Positions 8,239-16,707 of a stretch of DNA of 64,000 nt are shown here, one piece after another (the stretch's first letter is position 1; each line of letters opens with the position of its first letter). Origin of the DNA: CAWJMD01 sp963700925 (GTDB lineage: Bacteria > Actinomycetota > Actinomycetes > Actinomycetales > CAWJMD01); the NCBI GenBank assembly GCA_963700925.1, contig OY969553.1:1364001-1428000 (forward strand). Reading direction: 5' to 3'. Made by a program: the position numbers and the translations under genes. The notes below the pieces were generated by a model. That model did not search any database, was not told the origin of the DNA, and was given only the letters and a program-made list of their open reading frames with translations.

Positions 8239-9755
8239 CGCGGCATCGCGCCCTCGAGGTCGCGCACGGTGGGACGCGGCGCAGCCACAGTCAGGCGCTG
8301 CCCGTGCGCCGCCAGCAGCTCGAGCACCTCGGCGACGTCGTCGACCGTCGTGCGTGGGTTGAGAAGTGTGAGCTTGAGGTAGTGGCGACCCTCGACCGTG
8401 GTGCCCGCCACCATGGCGGCACCCGAGGCGGCGACCGCCTCTCGCACAGCGAGATTCACGCGGTCGAGCTCGTCGTCATCGAGGGTTCCGTCGCCGACGT
8501 GCCGGAAGACGACTGCGCTGAGCGTCGGACGCGTCACGACCTCGAACCTCGGGTCCGTGACAAGGAGGGCCCAGGCCTCGTCGGCGAGGTCGACCACGCG
8601 GTCGAACAGCTCGCCCACCGCGTCGGGGCCCATCACCCGGAGGGTCAGCCACAGCTTCAGCGCATCGAAGCGGCGCGTGGTCTGGAGGCTCTTGTCGACC
8701 TGGTTCGGGATCCGCGCCTCGGCGGCCCGTCGGGGGTTCAGGTAGTCGGCATGGTGGGTGACGTGTTCGAGCACGGCGCGGTCGCGCACCAGCACGGCGC
8801 TGGAGCTCACGGGCTGGAAGAAGGACTTGTGGAAGTCGACCGTCACGGAGTCGGCTCGTTCGACGCCGTCCAGCAAGCTGCGGCGTCGCGAGACCAGCAG
8901 CCCGCACCCGTAGGCGGCGTCGACGTGCATCCAGACCTGGTGCAGCGCACAGAGATCGGCGATCGCCGGAAGCGGGTCGATGCTTCCGAAGTCTGTGGTG
9001 CCGGCGGTCGCCACGACAGCGAACGGCTGCAGGCCCTGGTCGGCGAGCTCCTGAAGGCGGCCGGCGAGCAGGTCGGGCCGCATGCGCCGGCGCTCGTCAC
9101 AGCCCACGGTGACGACGGCGTCCGAACCGAGACCGAGCACCTCCGCGGCGGTCGTGACGCTGAAGTGCCCCACCTCGGACACCAGCACCCGCAGACGCGA
9201 GGAGTCAGCAGGCAGCCCGGCCTCGGCCAGCCGACGCAGGGTCGTGTCACGCGCCATCAGCAGTGCCTGCAGGTTCGACTGGGTACCGCCGCTGGTGAAC
9301 ACGCCGTCCCCCAGACGTCCCAGCCCCAGTCGACCCACCGTCCAGTCGACGAGGTAACGCTCGATCAGGGTCGCACCAGCGCTCTGGTCCCAGGTGTCGA
9401 GGGACGAGTTGACCGCTGAGACAAGGGCTTCCGCCGCCACCGCCGGAAGCAGCACGGGGCAGTTCAGGTGCGCGAGGTAGCGCGGGTGGTGGAACCAGAC
9501 GGCGTCGTCGAGGTAGAGCCGCTCGACCTCCTGCAGCGCGGCGCCCAGGCCGGCGAGCGGAAGGTCGAGGTCGACCGCTCGCACGTCCGGCTCGAGCAGG
9601 TCGGGGGTGACGCCCGAGGACGGGCTGTTGACGCTCCTCAGCCTGGTGGCGACGGCCTCGACCGCCTGTGACATGGCGACGACATACTCGTCGGCGGACG
9701 ATCGGTCGAGCAGGTGGTTCCGGGGATCCTCGGCGTGGCGGTGTGCGTTGGTCAC
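8235..9755 (-). CDS. desA: PLP-dependent lysine decarboxylase of siderophore pathway (DesA type)
   Basis: A 506-aa group II (aspartate/glutamate/aromatic-type) PLP decarboxylase. It has VFTSGGTQSNLQALL, the aspartate motif HVDAAYGCG, and VDFHKSFFQPVSSSAV, whose lysine binds PLP. The HKSFFQP form is the one found in DesA-type lysine decarboxylases rather than classical glutamate decarboxylase. It should convert lysine to cadaverine, the first step of desferrioxamine synthesis. The GTG at 9755 is preceded by AGGAGC. First gene of the operon, 30 bp downstream of the iron box. Diamine substrate preference is inferred from the neighbours. Confidence 0.9.
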   Translation of the reverse strand: MTNAHRHAEDPRNHLLDRSSADEYVVAMSQAVEAVATRLRSVNSPSSGVTPDLLEPDVRAVDLDLPLAGLGAALQEVERLYLDDAVWFHHPRYLAHLNCPVLLPAVAAEALVSAVNSSLDTWDQSAGATLIERYLVDWTVGRLGLGRLGDGVFTSGGTQSNLQALLMARDTTLRRLAEAGLPADSSRLRVLVSEVGHFSVTTAAEVLGLGSDAVVTVGCDERRRMRPDLLAGRLQELADQGLQPFAVVATAGTTDFGSIDPLPAIADLCALHQVWMHVDAAYGCGLLVSRRRSLLDGVERADSVTVDFHKSFFQPVSSSAVLVRDRAVLEHVTHHADYLNPRRAAEARIPNQVDKSLQTTRRFDALKLWLTLRVMGPDAVGELFDRVVDLADEAWALLVTDPRFEVVTRPTLSAVVFRHVGDGTLDDDELDRVNLAVREAVAASGAAMVAGTTVEGRHYLKLTLLNPRTTVDDVAEVLELLAAHGQRLTVAAPRPTVRDLEGAMPR

Positions 9756-9785
9756 GATGCTCCTGGGCTCGGGCGTCCAGCGAAG

Positions 9786-9804
9786 TTAGGTTAGCCTAAC
9801 CAAA
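9786..9804 (-). promoter_or_regulatory. Iron box (DtxR/IdeR/DmdR operator)
   Basis: TTAGGTTAGCCTAACCAAA is a near-perfect match to the 19-bp actinobacterial iron box TTAGGTTAGSCTAACCTAA. It lies just upstream of the decarboxylase start, where Fe2+-loaded repressor would block the siderophore operon. The divergent oxidoreductase starts about 70 bp away on the other side and could also be affected. Confidence 0.9.
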
Positions 9805-9872
9805 CCAAGGTGGACTTTGGCAACCGGGCACGTCAGAGCGCGCGAACGCCGTCCAGCGAGTAGAACCGGGAC

Positions 9873-11507
9873 ATGGAACCCCTGACCGAGTCGTTGTGGC
9901 TGGAGAGCGGCGCGCCGGAGTCCCGTGGCAAGCGGCCGCTCGGCACAGTGCGCCCCGCCGAGCCGGACCCTGCCGACGGGCCCGGAGATGGCTCCACTCC
10001 GGAAGCACCGGCCGATGTCGCGGTGGTCGGTGGCGGCCTGACCGGTCTGGTGACTGCCGTTCTGCTGGCTCGCACCGGCGTGTCAGTCGTCCTGATCGAG
10101 GCGCGCCACCTCGGCGCAGTCACGACGGGGCACAGCACCGCCAAGGTGAGCCTCCTGCAGGGCACCCGCCTCTCCCAGCTCGCCCGCCTGCACTCGACAA
10201 GCACCGTGCAGGACTACGTCACCGCCAGCCGGGAGGGACAGCAGTGGCTGTTGCGGTACTGCGGCGAGCACGACGTCCCCGTGCAGATGCGCGATGCCTT
10301 CACGTTCGTCGCAGACGCGGATCAGGAACGGAAGCTGCAGCAGGAGCTGGAAGCGTGCTCATCGGCGGGTCTGGACGTCGAGCTGCTGGACTCGCACGAT
10401 GTGCCATTCCCCCTGCACTCCACGCTGCGGCTGACCAACCAGGCACAAGTCGACCCGATGGACGTCGTCCGTGCCCTCGCCCGTGACCTGCGAGCGCGAC
10501 ACGGAGTGGTGCGGACGGGGACGCGCGTGACGAAGCTGCAGACCACGCGTCACCCCACCCGTGGTCGGGTGTGCGTACTAGAGACCGAAGCCACCAGCGG
10601 CACGGGCGTTGTGACCGCAGAGCGCGTAGTGCTGGCCACCGGCACCCCCATTCTCGACCGAGGGGGCTTCTTCGCCCGCCTGGAACCGAGTCGCTCCTAC
10701 GCGATGGCGTTCTCGGTGCCGGACGAGGTCTGGATGCCAGAGGGCATGTACATCTCTGCCGACGCCCCCACCAGGTCGTTGCGGACTGCTCCGACCGCGG
10801 CCGGCCTTCGGCTCCTGCTCGGTGGCAACGGCCATGTCGTCGGACGTGGTGGGGACACCCGCAAGCGTGTTGCGGACCTGTACAGCTGGGCCCGCAAGCA
10901 CTTCCCCGGGGCCGAGCCCACCCACAGCTGGTCGGCCCAGGACTACAAGTCCGTCGACGGCCTCCCCTACGTCGGTCGACTGCTGCCGCACGACGACCGT
11001 GTGCTCGTCGCCACCGGTTACGACAAGTGGGGAATGACGAGCGCGGTGGCAGCGGCCCTGGCCCTGTCCAGCACGCTGCTCGAGGGGGAGATGGCCTGGG
11101 CCGCGGGCTGGGATCCCTGGCGAGTCGGCCAGGTCAAGGGCGCTGCGCAGGCGGCCAAGCTCAACCTCACCGTGGGTGCCGAGCTGGCAGCCGGTTACAC
11201 CGTGCGGCCCTCGCTTCACGGGTCATCACGGGACTCTTCGCCCGCTGAGGGCGAGGGCTGGGTGGAGCGTGACGGCCTGCGTCCGACAGCCGTCTGCACG
11301 GTGGACGGTGTCACCACCCGCCGGTCGGCGACCTGCACGCACCTGGGCGGCGTGGTGCGCTGGAACGCCGCTGAGCGCAGCTGGGACTGCCCGTTGCACG
11401 GTTCACGGTTCACGGCCGACGGCGACGTGCTGGAAGGGCCGGCCGTCCACCCCCTCTCCGCGATTCGCCGCGTTGTCGTGGACGAAGAGACGCCTGGGAC
11501 CACGTGA
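9873..11507 (+). CDS. FAD-dependent oxidoreductase with C-terminal Rieske domain
   Basis: A 544-aa protein. Residues about 48-410 are a DAO-type FAD domain with VAVVGGGLTGLVTAVLLA for nucleotide binding and VATGYDKWGMTSA near its end. Residues about 460-530 carry a Rieske [2Fe-2S] site, CTHLGG followed by CPLHGSRF, giving the C-x-H ... C-x-x-H ligand set. The architecture matches a family of amine- or glycine-oxidase-like proteins with a fused ferredoxin domain that are common in soil bacteria; the substrate is unknown. It diverges from the siderophore operon, so iron control is possible. No clear Shine-Dalgarno precedes the ATG. Confidence 0.88.
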   Translation: MEPLTESLWLESGAPESRGKRPLGTVRPAEPDPADGPGDGSTPEAPADVAVVGGGLTGLVTAVLLARTGVSVVLIEARHLGAVTTGHSTAKVSLLQGTRLSQLARLHSTSTVQDYVTASREGQQWLLRYCGEHDVPVQMRDAFTFVADADQERKLQQELEACSSAGLDVELLDSHDVPFPLHSTLRLTNQAQVDPMDVVRALARDLRARHGVVRTGTRVTKLQTTRHPTRGRVCVLETEATSGTGVVTAERVVLATGTPILDRGGFFARLEPSRSYAMAFSVPDEVWMPEGMYISADAPTRSLRTAPTAAGLRLLLGGNGHVVGRGGDTRKRVADLYSWARKHFPGAEPTHSWSAQDYKSVDGLPYVGRLLPHDDRVLVATGYDKWGMTSAVAAALALSSTLLEGEMAWAAGWDPWRVGQVKGAAQAAKLNLTVGAELAAGYTVRPSLHGSSRDSSPAEGEGWVERDGLRPTAVCTVDGVTTRRSATCTHLGGVVRWNAAERSWDCPLHGSRFTADGDVLEGPAVHPLSAIRRVVVDEETPGTT

Positions 11508-11629
11508 AGTCGAGGCGAGGTGCAGTGTCAGGGCGCACTGGGGCCCAGCACGTATCACCAGGACACCCGCCGACCTCATGAGGGCACCTGGGGGCGCACC
11601 GGGCGCTGCCGCCTGACGATGGGTGTCCG

Positions 11630-13168
11630 ATGTTCCAGCAGGTCGACGGTGCGCTGGAGGCTCTGCTGCGGAGCGAGGCCCTGGGTGACGCGTCCGTGAC
11701 GGTGTCCTTCGACGCCCCGAGCCGCCCATGGATCGGCGCGGTGCAGGGACCGACGGTGAACGCGTTCCTTTATGACGTGCGGGAGAACGCTTCTCGACGG
11801 GATGTGATGCTCGAGCTGGTGCTCGACGACAACGGCGCCGTCGTCGGCCGGCGCGCACCTGCTCGTCGGTACGACCTGGCATACCTGCTGTCGGTGTGGG
11901 CGCCGACGCCTGAGCTCGAGCACCACATCTTCGCTGCCCTCGTGGCCGGGCTCGGCCGTCACGACGTGTTCCCGGAGGATCTCGTTCCGGCGGAGTACCG
12001 CGAGCTCGGCCTGTTCCATCTGAGCGTGGCGAGTGGGATGAAGCGGATGATGCCCGGCAACTTCGCGGGCGAGATGAAGCTGCAGCTCGAGGTCATGGTG
12101 ACCGTGCCGCTGCCCGCCAGAGTTGACCTGCCGGTCGCGACACCCGTCGACCAGCCCATGGACGTGCGGGTCAGCGGCCCCGGCGGGCAGGCGGAGGAGG
12201 TGCGCGGACGCAGCGCACCGCCACCGGTGCCCCGGCAGCCAGGCGCACCGAACCCCCAGGGCGCGAACCCGGCTCAGTCGCGCGAGCAGGTGGCCCGCGC
12301 CGTCGCGCAGGGGGCTGCGCCTGGCGCTGGAGGCCGGCCACCTGGAGCGGGCGGGCCACCTGCCGCGGGGGGCAGGCCGCCCGCAGCGGGGGGTAGGCCG
12401 CCTGGCGCGGGCGGGCCGGGTGCCGGCGGAGGCCGCCCGCCTGGGGCAGGCGGGCCCGGCGCGGGCCAGGGTCCGCCGGCCGGGCAGCGGCCCGCGGCCC
12501 AGCGTCAGCCCGGTGCAGGTCAGCCGGGTCCGGGTGGTCCCGGTGCGCGGCCCGCAGGTCAGCGCCCGGCAGCCGCTCGTCCCGCCGATCCCATGGCGGC
12601 GCTGCGGTCCGCGCTGGCGCAGGCAGCACAGGCACAGGCGGCCCTTGCCCAGGCCCAGGCAGTGATCGCCCAGGCGATGGCCGGGCGATCGGGTCCGCAG
12701 CCTGGCCGTCCGGCGTCGCAGCAACCCGGCGCGACCCCACCCGGCGCCGCGCAGCAACAGGGCGGAGCCCGACCCGGCGCCGCACAGCAGCCCGGCGCCG
12801 CCCCACCCGGCGCCGCGCAGCAACCGGGCCGCACTGCAGCACAACAGCCCGACGCAACCCGACCCCGCGCCGCGCAGCAACCCTCCGCACCAGCAGCGCA
12901 GCAACCCGGCGCAACCCGACCCGGCGCCGCGCAGCAACCCGGCCCCACAGCAGCAGGGCAACCCAGCGCACCAGCCGCGCAGCAACGCGGTCCGGCGGCC
13001 GAGGCGCTACCGCGGCGCCCGGCAGCCAAGCGGGCGGCGGCCACTCAGCCAGCTCGTTCGGCCCCCGATCAGCAGGCGTCCGAGGAGCCCGCGTCCGAGG
13101 AGCCATCCGCTCCCCGGCGCGCGCGGGCTCGTCGCGCCACCCCGTCGCCGCCGGGCGAGAGCGACTGA
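11630..13168 (+). CDS. CIS tail cap/terminator protein (DUF4255, Pvc16-like) with long low-complexity tail
   Basis: A 512-aa protein. Residues 1-175 match DUF4255 (Pvc16/Afp16 N-terminal domain): MFQQVDGALEALL, the VNAFLYDVREN motif, DLAYLLSVWA and VASGMKRMMPG. In contractile injection systems this protein caps the membrane-distal end of the tube and sheath. Ordinary Pvc16-like proteins are around 180-300 aa; this one continues with about 330 residues of Pro/Gly/Ala/Gln repeats and a final Lys/Arg/Ser/Glu-rich tail. It is the first recognisable gene of the CIS locus. The 122-bp gap upstream shows only a weak ribosome site. The cap call is strong; the role of the tail is unknown. Confidence 0.88.
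   Translation: MFQQVDGALEALLRSEALGDASVTVSFDAPSRPWIGAVQGPTVNAFLYDVRENASRRDVMLELVLDDNGAVVGRRAPARRYDLAYLLSVWAPTPELEHHIFAALVAGLGRHDVFPEDLVPAEYRELGLFHLSVASGMKRMMPGNFAGEMKLQLEVMVTVPLPARVDLPVATPVDQPMDVRVSGPGGQAEEVRGRSAPPPVPRQPGAPNPQGANPAQSREQVARAVAQGAAPGAGGRPPGAGGPPAAGGRPPAAGGRPPGAGGPGAGGGRPPGAGGPGAGQGPPAGQRPAAQRQPGAGQPGPGGPGARPAGQRPAAARPADPMAALRSALAQAAQAQAALAQAQAVIAQAMAGRSGPQPGRPASQQPGATPPGAAQQQGGARPGAAQQPGAAPPGAAQQPGRTAAQQPDATRPRAAQQPSAPAAQQPGATRPGAAQQPGPTAAGQPSAPAAQQRGPAAEALPRRPAAKRAAATQPARSAPDQQASEEPASEEPSAPRRARARRATPSPPGESD
12310..13010 (+). repeat. Low-complexity coding repeats (GAGGPPAAGG and PGAAQQ units)
   Basis: Inside the cap gene two repetitive blocks follow each other. From about 12310 to 12560 short G/P/A units recur (for example PPGAGGPG). 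From about 12715 to 13010 the unit is close to PGAAQQPGATR, encoded by variants of CCCGGCGCCGCGCAGCAACC. A block rich in ALAQAQAV between them (about 12600-12690) looks helical. Such DNA is prone to slippage, so the protein length may differ between strains. Confidence 0.85.
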
Positions 13169-13666
13169 CAGCGGCGCGGACTGGCAGTCGCAGGCGCACT
13201 CAGCCCCACGCGCGAACGCTTCGGGGCACTGGCAACACCAAAGTCTTCGCCCGTCAGGCGACTCCGTCCGAAGACCGGAGCTTCATGAGTCGCACCGACA
13301 CAGAACGCTCCACCCTCCAGCCGCAGCGACGACCCGACGAGAGCGACTGACAGCAGCGCGGACTGGCAGTCGCAGGCGACCCAGCCCCAAGCGCGAAGAC
13401 TTCGGGGCACTGGCAACACCAAAGTCTTCGCCCGTCAGGCGACTCCGTCCGAAGACCGGAGCTTCATGAGTCGCACCGACACAGAACGCTCCACCCTCCA
13501 GCCGCAGCGACGACCCGACGAGAGCGACTGACAGCAGCGCGGACTGGCAGTCGCAGGCGACCCAGCCCCACGCGCGAAGACTTCGGGGCACTGGCAACAC
13601 CAAAGTCTTCACCTGTCAGGCGATTCCGTCCGAAGACCGGAGCTTCATGAGTCGCAGAGACAGAGA
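13161..13666. repeat. 181/182-bp tandem direct repeat, about 2.8 copies, with internal hairpins
   Basis: The segment beginning GCGACTGACAGC recurs at 13161, 13343 and 13524, giving two full copies and one that fades near 13666. Each unit holds at least two inverted repeats: GCGAAGACTT/AAGTCTTCGC (perfect 10-bp arms at 13393-13402 and 13422-13431 in copy 2, intact on the left but shortened on the right in copy 3, degraded in copy 1) and GCGACTC/GAGTCGC (13258-13264 and 13287-13293 in copy 1). It fills the 662-bp stretch between the cap gene and the next CDS. Reverse-strand open frames through it merely reflect the periodicity. I see no gene here. Confidence 0.9.
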
Positions 13667-13830
13667 AGGCTCCACGCTTCGTTTCCTTGTGACCCTCCGT
13701 TCCTCCCGGCGCTGACCCGGCCGGCTGCCCATCGGGGCAGAGGACGATCCGGCCTGTATCCCGTCGACGACACCGCCGCTCTTCCCGGCAAGCCCCATAT
13801 GGGGCAGACGACCAGCAGAGGAGCAAGCAC

Positions 13831-14367
13831 ATGTCCGATGAGGAGGAGTTCGGGTCGATGGGTGAGGACGCCCTCGACGCCCTGTACGAAACCGGGGCCG
13901 CAGTCACCTATCTCGTCTCCGGCGAGCCGGAGGAGGCGGTTGACAGCTTCCTCGATGCCAGCAGCTCCGCGCTCGATGCGATCACCGGCGGTGGCTTCAG
14001 CCACGTCGTCGACCGCTTCGAGGAGGACACGGGCATCGACACCAGGGAAGTGTTCCAGGACGGTCTCGAGACCGTCGGGAACGAGCTCGGGGAAGCGGCC
14101 TACGAGGCGACCGAGTTCGTCGGCGAGGTTTACGACGATGTCAGCGAGTACGCCGGCGAGATCTACGACGACGTCAGCGACGTCGCCAGCGAGGTGTACG
14201 ACACTGCCAGCGAGGTGTACGACACAGCAAGCGATGTCGCTAGCGAGGTGTACGACACAGCAAGCGATGTCGCCGGCGAGGTGTACGACACCGCCAGCGA
14301 CGTCGCGGGCGACGTGTACGACGCCGCGAGCGAGGCCTACGACACGGTGGCGGGGTGGCTCGATTGA
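13831..14367 (+). CDS. Small acidic protein with 11-residue amphipathic repeats
   Basis: A 178-aa acidic protein that I do not recognise. The first 90 residues (SDEEEFGSMGEDALDALYETG onward, split here) are helical and acidic; residues about 95-172 are repeats of EVYDTASDVAS/G, with an 11-residue period and occasional 7-residue units. Eleven-residue periodicity is typical of extended amphipathic helices that lie on membranes or other proteins (LEA group 3, synuclein-like). GAGGAG precedes the ATG. It lies between the CIS cap and sheath genes and is coupled to the next gene by a TTGA overlap. A scaffold or membrane-association role is speculation. Confidence 0.75.
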   Translation: MSDEEEFGSMGEDALDALYETGAAVTYLVSGEPEEAVDSFLDASSSALDAITGGGFSHVVDRFEEDTGIDTREVFQDGLETVGNELGEAAYEATEFVGEVYDDVSEYAGEIYDDVSDVASEVYDTASEVYDTASDVASEVYDTASDVAGEVYDTASDVAGDVYDAASEAYDTVAGWLD

Positions 14368-14552
14368 GCGACCACGACACTGACAGTGCAGCCTCGAACC
14401 AGCAGTCCGGCGACCAGGGTGTCGTCGGGGCGGTCACCGAGACGGCCCAGGACGCAGTCAAGTTCGTCGCCCGGATGGGCAACGCCTTCACCAGCGGCGT
14501 CCGCGATGCCCGTGACGCCCACGAGGCTCGCGAAGCTCGCGAGGAGAACTAG
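14364..14552 (+). CDS. Small helical hypothetical protein
   Basis: A 62-aa protein read from TTG 14364, which overlaps the stop of the preceding gene; GTG 14355 is an alternative that adds three residues. The opening MSDHDTD resembles the MSDEEEF opening of its neighbour. A central amphipathic helix (VVGAVTETAQDAVKFVARMG) is followed by a charged tail with AHEAREAREE. No family recognised. Coupling to the 178-aa gene suggests that the two act together. Confidence 0.6.
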   Translation: MSDHDTDSAASNQQSGDQGVVGAVTETAQDAVKFVARMGNAFTSGVRDARDAHEAREAREEN

Positions 14553-14557
14553 CCACC

Positions 14558-14616
14558 GGTGTGGGTCGGGAGCCCTCTCCTGAGCAGTTCAGGACGGGGC
14601 ACCCGACCCGCACACC
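14558..14616 (+). terminator. Large stem-loop upstream of the sheath gene
   Basis: GGTGTGGGTCGGG at 14558-14570 pairs with CCCGACCCGCACACC at about 14602-14616 with one bulge, followed inward by GCCC/GGGC; an inner hairpin TCCTGA/TCAGGA (about 14579-14594) sits in the loop. No T-run follows, as usual for high-GC terminators. It separates the two small helical proteins from the sheath operon and may end or attenuate the upstream transcript. Confidence 0.7.
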
Positions 14617-14703
14617 TGCTGTCCCGCACCAGGAGTCACACACCAAAGCCCGCACCAGAAGCCCGCATACCAGCTGTCCCGCACACACGAGAGAGGCATA
14701 CCG

Positions 14704-16254
14704 ATGCCCCAGTACCTGTCCCCAGGTGTCTACATCGAGGAGCTCGAAGCCAGCAGCCGCCCCGTCGAGGGCGTCGGCACAGCTGTCGCCGCGTTCGTCG
14801 GGCTGGCGGCCGAGGGACCCCTCCACACGCCCACCCTGGTCACCAACTGGACCCAGTTCACCAATGCCTTCGGCGGTTTCACGCCGGGGTGCTACCTGGC
14901 GCACAGCGTCTACGCCTACTTCAACAACGGCGGCGGCGCCGCGTACGTGGTGCGGGTCGGGCAGGACACGACCCCCGACGACGTGCGGCCCGCGCGTGCT
15001 GCCCTCACGACAGGCGGCGAGAGGCCGCTCGAGGCGTACACGATCGAGTCGCTCCTGCCGGGCGAGACGGGCAGCGGCATCACGGTCGACGTGCAGCACC
15101 CCGATGGCGACGGGTCGTCCGAGACGTTCCGGCTCGAGGTGCGCCACGGTGACCAGCACGAGGTCTACGAGGACCTCACCACGAGCCGCCGCCAGCGCAA
15201 CAACGTCGTCACCGCGGTCAACGAGAAGTCGACCCTGATCCGCCTGGTCGAGCGCGAGGAGCGCCGGGGGGCCGCCATCGAGCGCCCAGCCGCAGGGCAG
15301 GTCGTGCTCACCGGCGGTGGTGACTCGACGGCCGTCGAGGCACCCATCGCTCCCGAGCAGTACGTCGGAGACGCCCGCGACCGCACCGGTTTCGCCGGAC
15401 TCGAGTCTGTCGAGACCGTGACGATGGTGCTGCTGCCCGACCTGATGTCGGAGTACCAGCGCGGCCACCTCGACCTCGAGCAGGTCAAGGCCGTGCAGCT
15501 GGCGCTGATCGGCCACTGCGAGCGGATGGGCGACCGGATGGCCATTCTCGACACGCCACCCGACCTCGACGCCCAGCGCGTGCGCGACTGGAGGGTCGAC
15601 GTCACCGGCTACGACTCGAAGTTCGCCGCCCTGTACTGGCCCTGGATCAAGGTTCTCGACCCTGGCTCGGGAAACACGGTGTTCATGCCGCCCTCGGGGC
15701 ACATGGCCGGAGTCTGGGCACGCAGCGACGCCGAGCGCGGCGTCCACAAGGCACCCGCGAACGAGGTCGTCCGCGGCGCCGTCGACCTCCAGACGAACAT
15801 CACCCGCTTCGAGCATGACCTGCTCAATCCCGTTGGTGTGAACTGCATCCGGGCGTTCCCTGGTCGTGGGATCCGGGTGTGGGGAGCGCGGACGCTGTCG
15901 AGCGACCCGGCATGGCGCTACATCAACGTGCGCCGCCTGTTCAACTACGTCGAGGGCTCGATCCTCGCCGGCACCAGCTGGGTGGTATACGAGCCCAACG
16001 ACCAGGATCTGTGGGGACGGGTCAAGCGCACGATCCGCACTTTCCTGTACCGGGTGTGGCTCGATGGCGCGCTCTTCGGCGCCACCCCGGAGCAGGCGTT
16101 CTACGTCAAGTGCGACGACGAGACGAACCCGAGCGAGGTCATCGAGTCGGGCCAGGTCGTCTGCGAGATCGGGATCTCACCCGTCAAGCCGGCCGAGTTC
16201 GTCGTCTTCCGGCTCGCCCAGCTACCCAGCGGCACGTCCGCCGTGAACGAGTAA
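14704..16254 (+). CDS. CIS contractile sheath protein
   Basis: A 516-aa tail sheath subunit (phage tail sheath family; Pvc2/Afp2-like). The N terminus PQYLSPGVYIEEL is the hallmark start of contractile sheaths, followed by the TAVAAFVG segment and WTQFTNAFGGF. The C-terminal domain has WGARTLSSDPAWRYINVRRL and FYVKCDDETNP, both typical. Sheath subunits polymerise around the inner tube and contract to drive it through a membrane. Only one sheath gene is visible; particles such as Afp and PVC use several. AGAGAGG precedes the ATG. The tube gene follows after 12 bp. Confidence 0.97.
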   Translation: MPQYLSPGVYIEELEASSRPVEGVGTAVAAFVGLAAEGPLHTPTLVTNWTQFTNAFGGFTPGCYLAHSVYAYFNNGGGAAYVVRVGQDTTPDDVRPARAALTTGGERPLEAYTIESLLPGETGSGITVDVQHPDGDGSSETFRLEVRHGDQHEVYEDLTTSRRQRNNVVTAVNEKSTLIRLVEREERRGAAIERPAAGQVVLTGGGDSTAVEAPIAPEQYVGDARDRTGFAGLESVETVTMVLLPDLMSEYQRGHLDLEQVKAVQLALIGHCERMGDRMAILDTPPDLDAQRVRDWRVDVTGYDSKFAALYWPWIKVLDPGSGNTVFMPPSGHMAGVWARSDAERGVHKAPANEVVRGAVDLQTNITRFEHDLLNPVGVNCIRAFPGRGIRVWGARTLSSDPAWRYINVRRLFNYVEGSILAGTSWVVYEPNDQDLWGRVKRTIRTFLYRVWLDGALFGATPEQAFYVKCDDETNPSEVIESGQVVCEIGISPVKPAEFVVFRLAQLPSGTSAVNE

Positions 16255-16266
16255 AGGAGCCCAGCC

Positions 16267-16707
16267 ATGCCTATCGGACTCGACCCGATCGCCTCGTATG
16301 CCTTCCACGTGGAGATCCAGGGGATCACCATCGCCCAGTTCAAGGAAGTCGACGGCCTGTCGATCTCCGTCGGTGTGATCGAGCACCGATCCAACAAGCT
16401 CACCAGCCTGCCCGTGATGAAGAAGCTGCCGGGCACGGTGCGCTTCGAGGACATCGTCCTGTCGCGCGGCAAGGTCAGCGACGCTGCCTTCTGGACCTGG
16501 ATCAAGCAGGTACAGGACGGTGCCATCGACGCGGCCCGCAAGGACGGCTCGATCGTGCTGTTCGACTACGCGCACGGCGAGGTCAGCCGCTTCAACTTCA
16601 AGCAGGGCTGGCCGTGCAAGGTCGAGATCGGCAAGCTCCAGGCCGCGACGGACACCGTTCTGCTGGAGACGGTCACGATCACCCACGAGCAGCTCGAGGT
16701 CGGCTGA
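16267..16707 (+). CDS. CIS inner tube protein
   Basis: A 146-aa phage-tail-tube-family (gp19/Pvc1-like) protein. It starts PIGLDPIASYAFHVEIQG, has FKEVDGLSISVGVIEHR, the KLPGTVRFEDIVLSRG strand and DAAFWTWI, and ends in a beta strand LETVTITHEQLEV. Hexameric rings of this subunit make the tube that is propelled by the sheath. AAAGGAG precedes the ATG, and the stop overlaps the next start (TGATG). Confidence 0.95.
   Translation: MPIGLDPIASYAFHVEIQGITIAQFKEVDGLSISVGVIEHRSNKLTSLPVMKKLPGTVRFEDIVLSRGKVSDAAFWTWIKQVQDGAIDAARKDGSIVLFDYAHGEVSRFNFKQGWPCKVEIGKLQAATDTVLLETVTITHEQLEVG

Noticed and set aside
11576..13199. Long open frames on the minus strand and in other frames over the cap gene
   Set aside because: They arise from the G/C-rich repeats. 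The plus-strand frame encodes a recognised DUF4255 domain, while the others give Arg/Cys/Gly-rich sequence with no family features.
13161..13666. CRISPR array
   Set aside because: The units are about 181 bp and adjacent, with no short repeat/unique spacer pattern and no cas genes.
13069..13907. Three similar reverse-strand open frames that share most of their sequence
   Set aside because: They are the 181-bp repeat read through in one frame (182/181-bp period). No ribosome site and no domain; they overlap the end of the cap gene and the following CDS.
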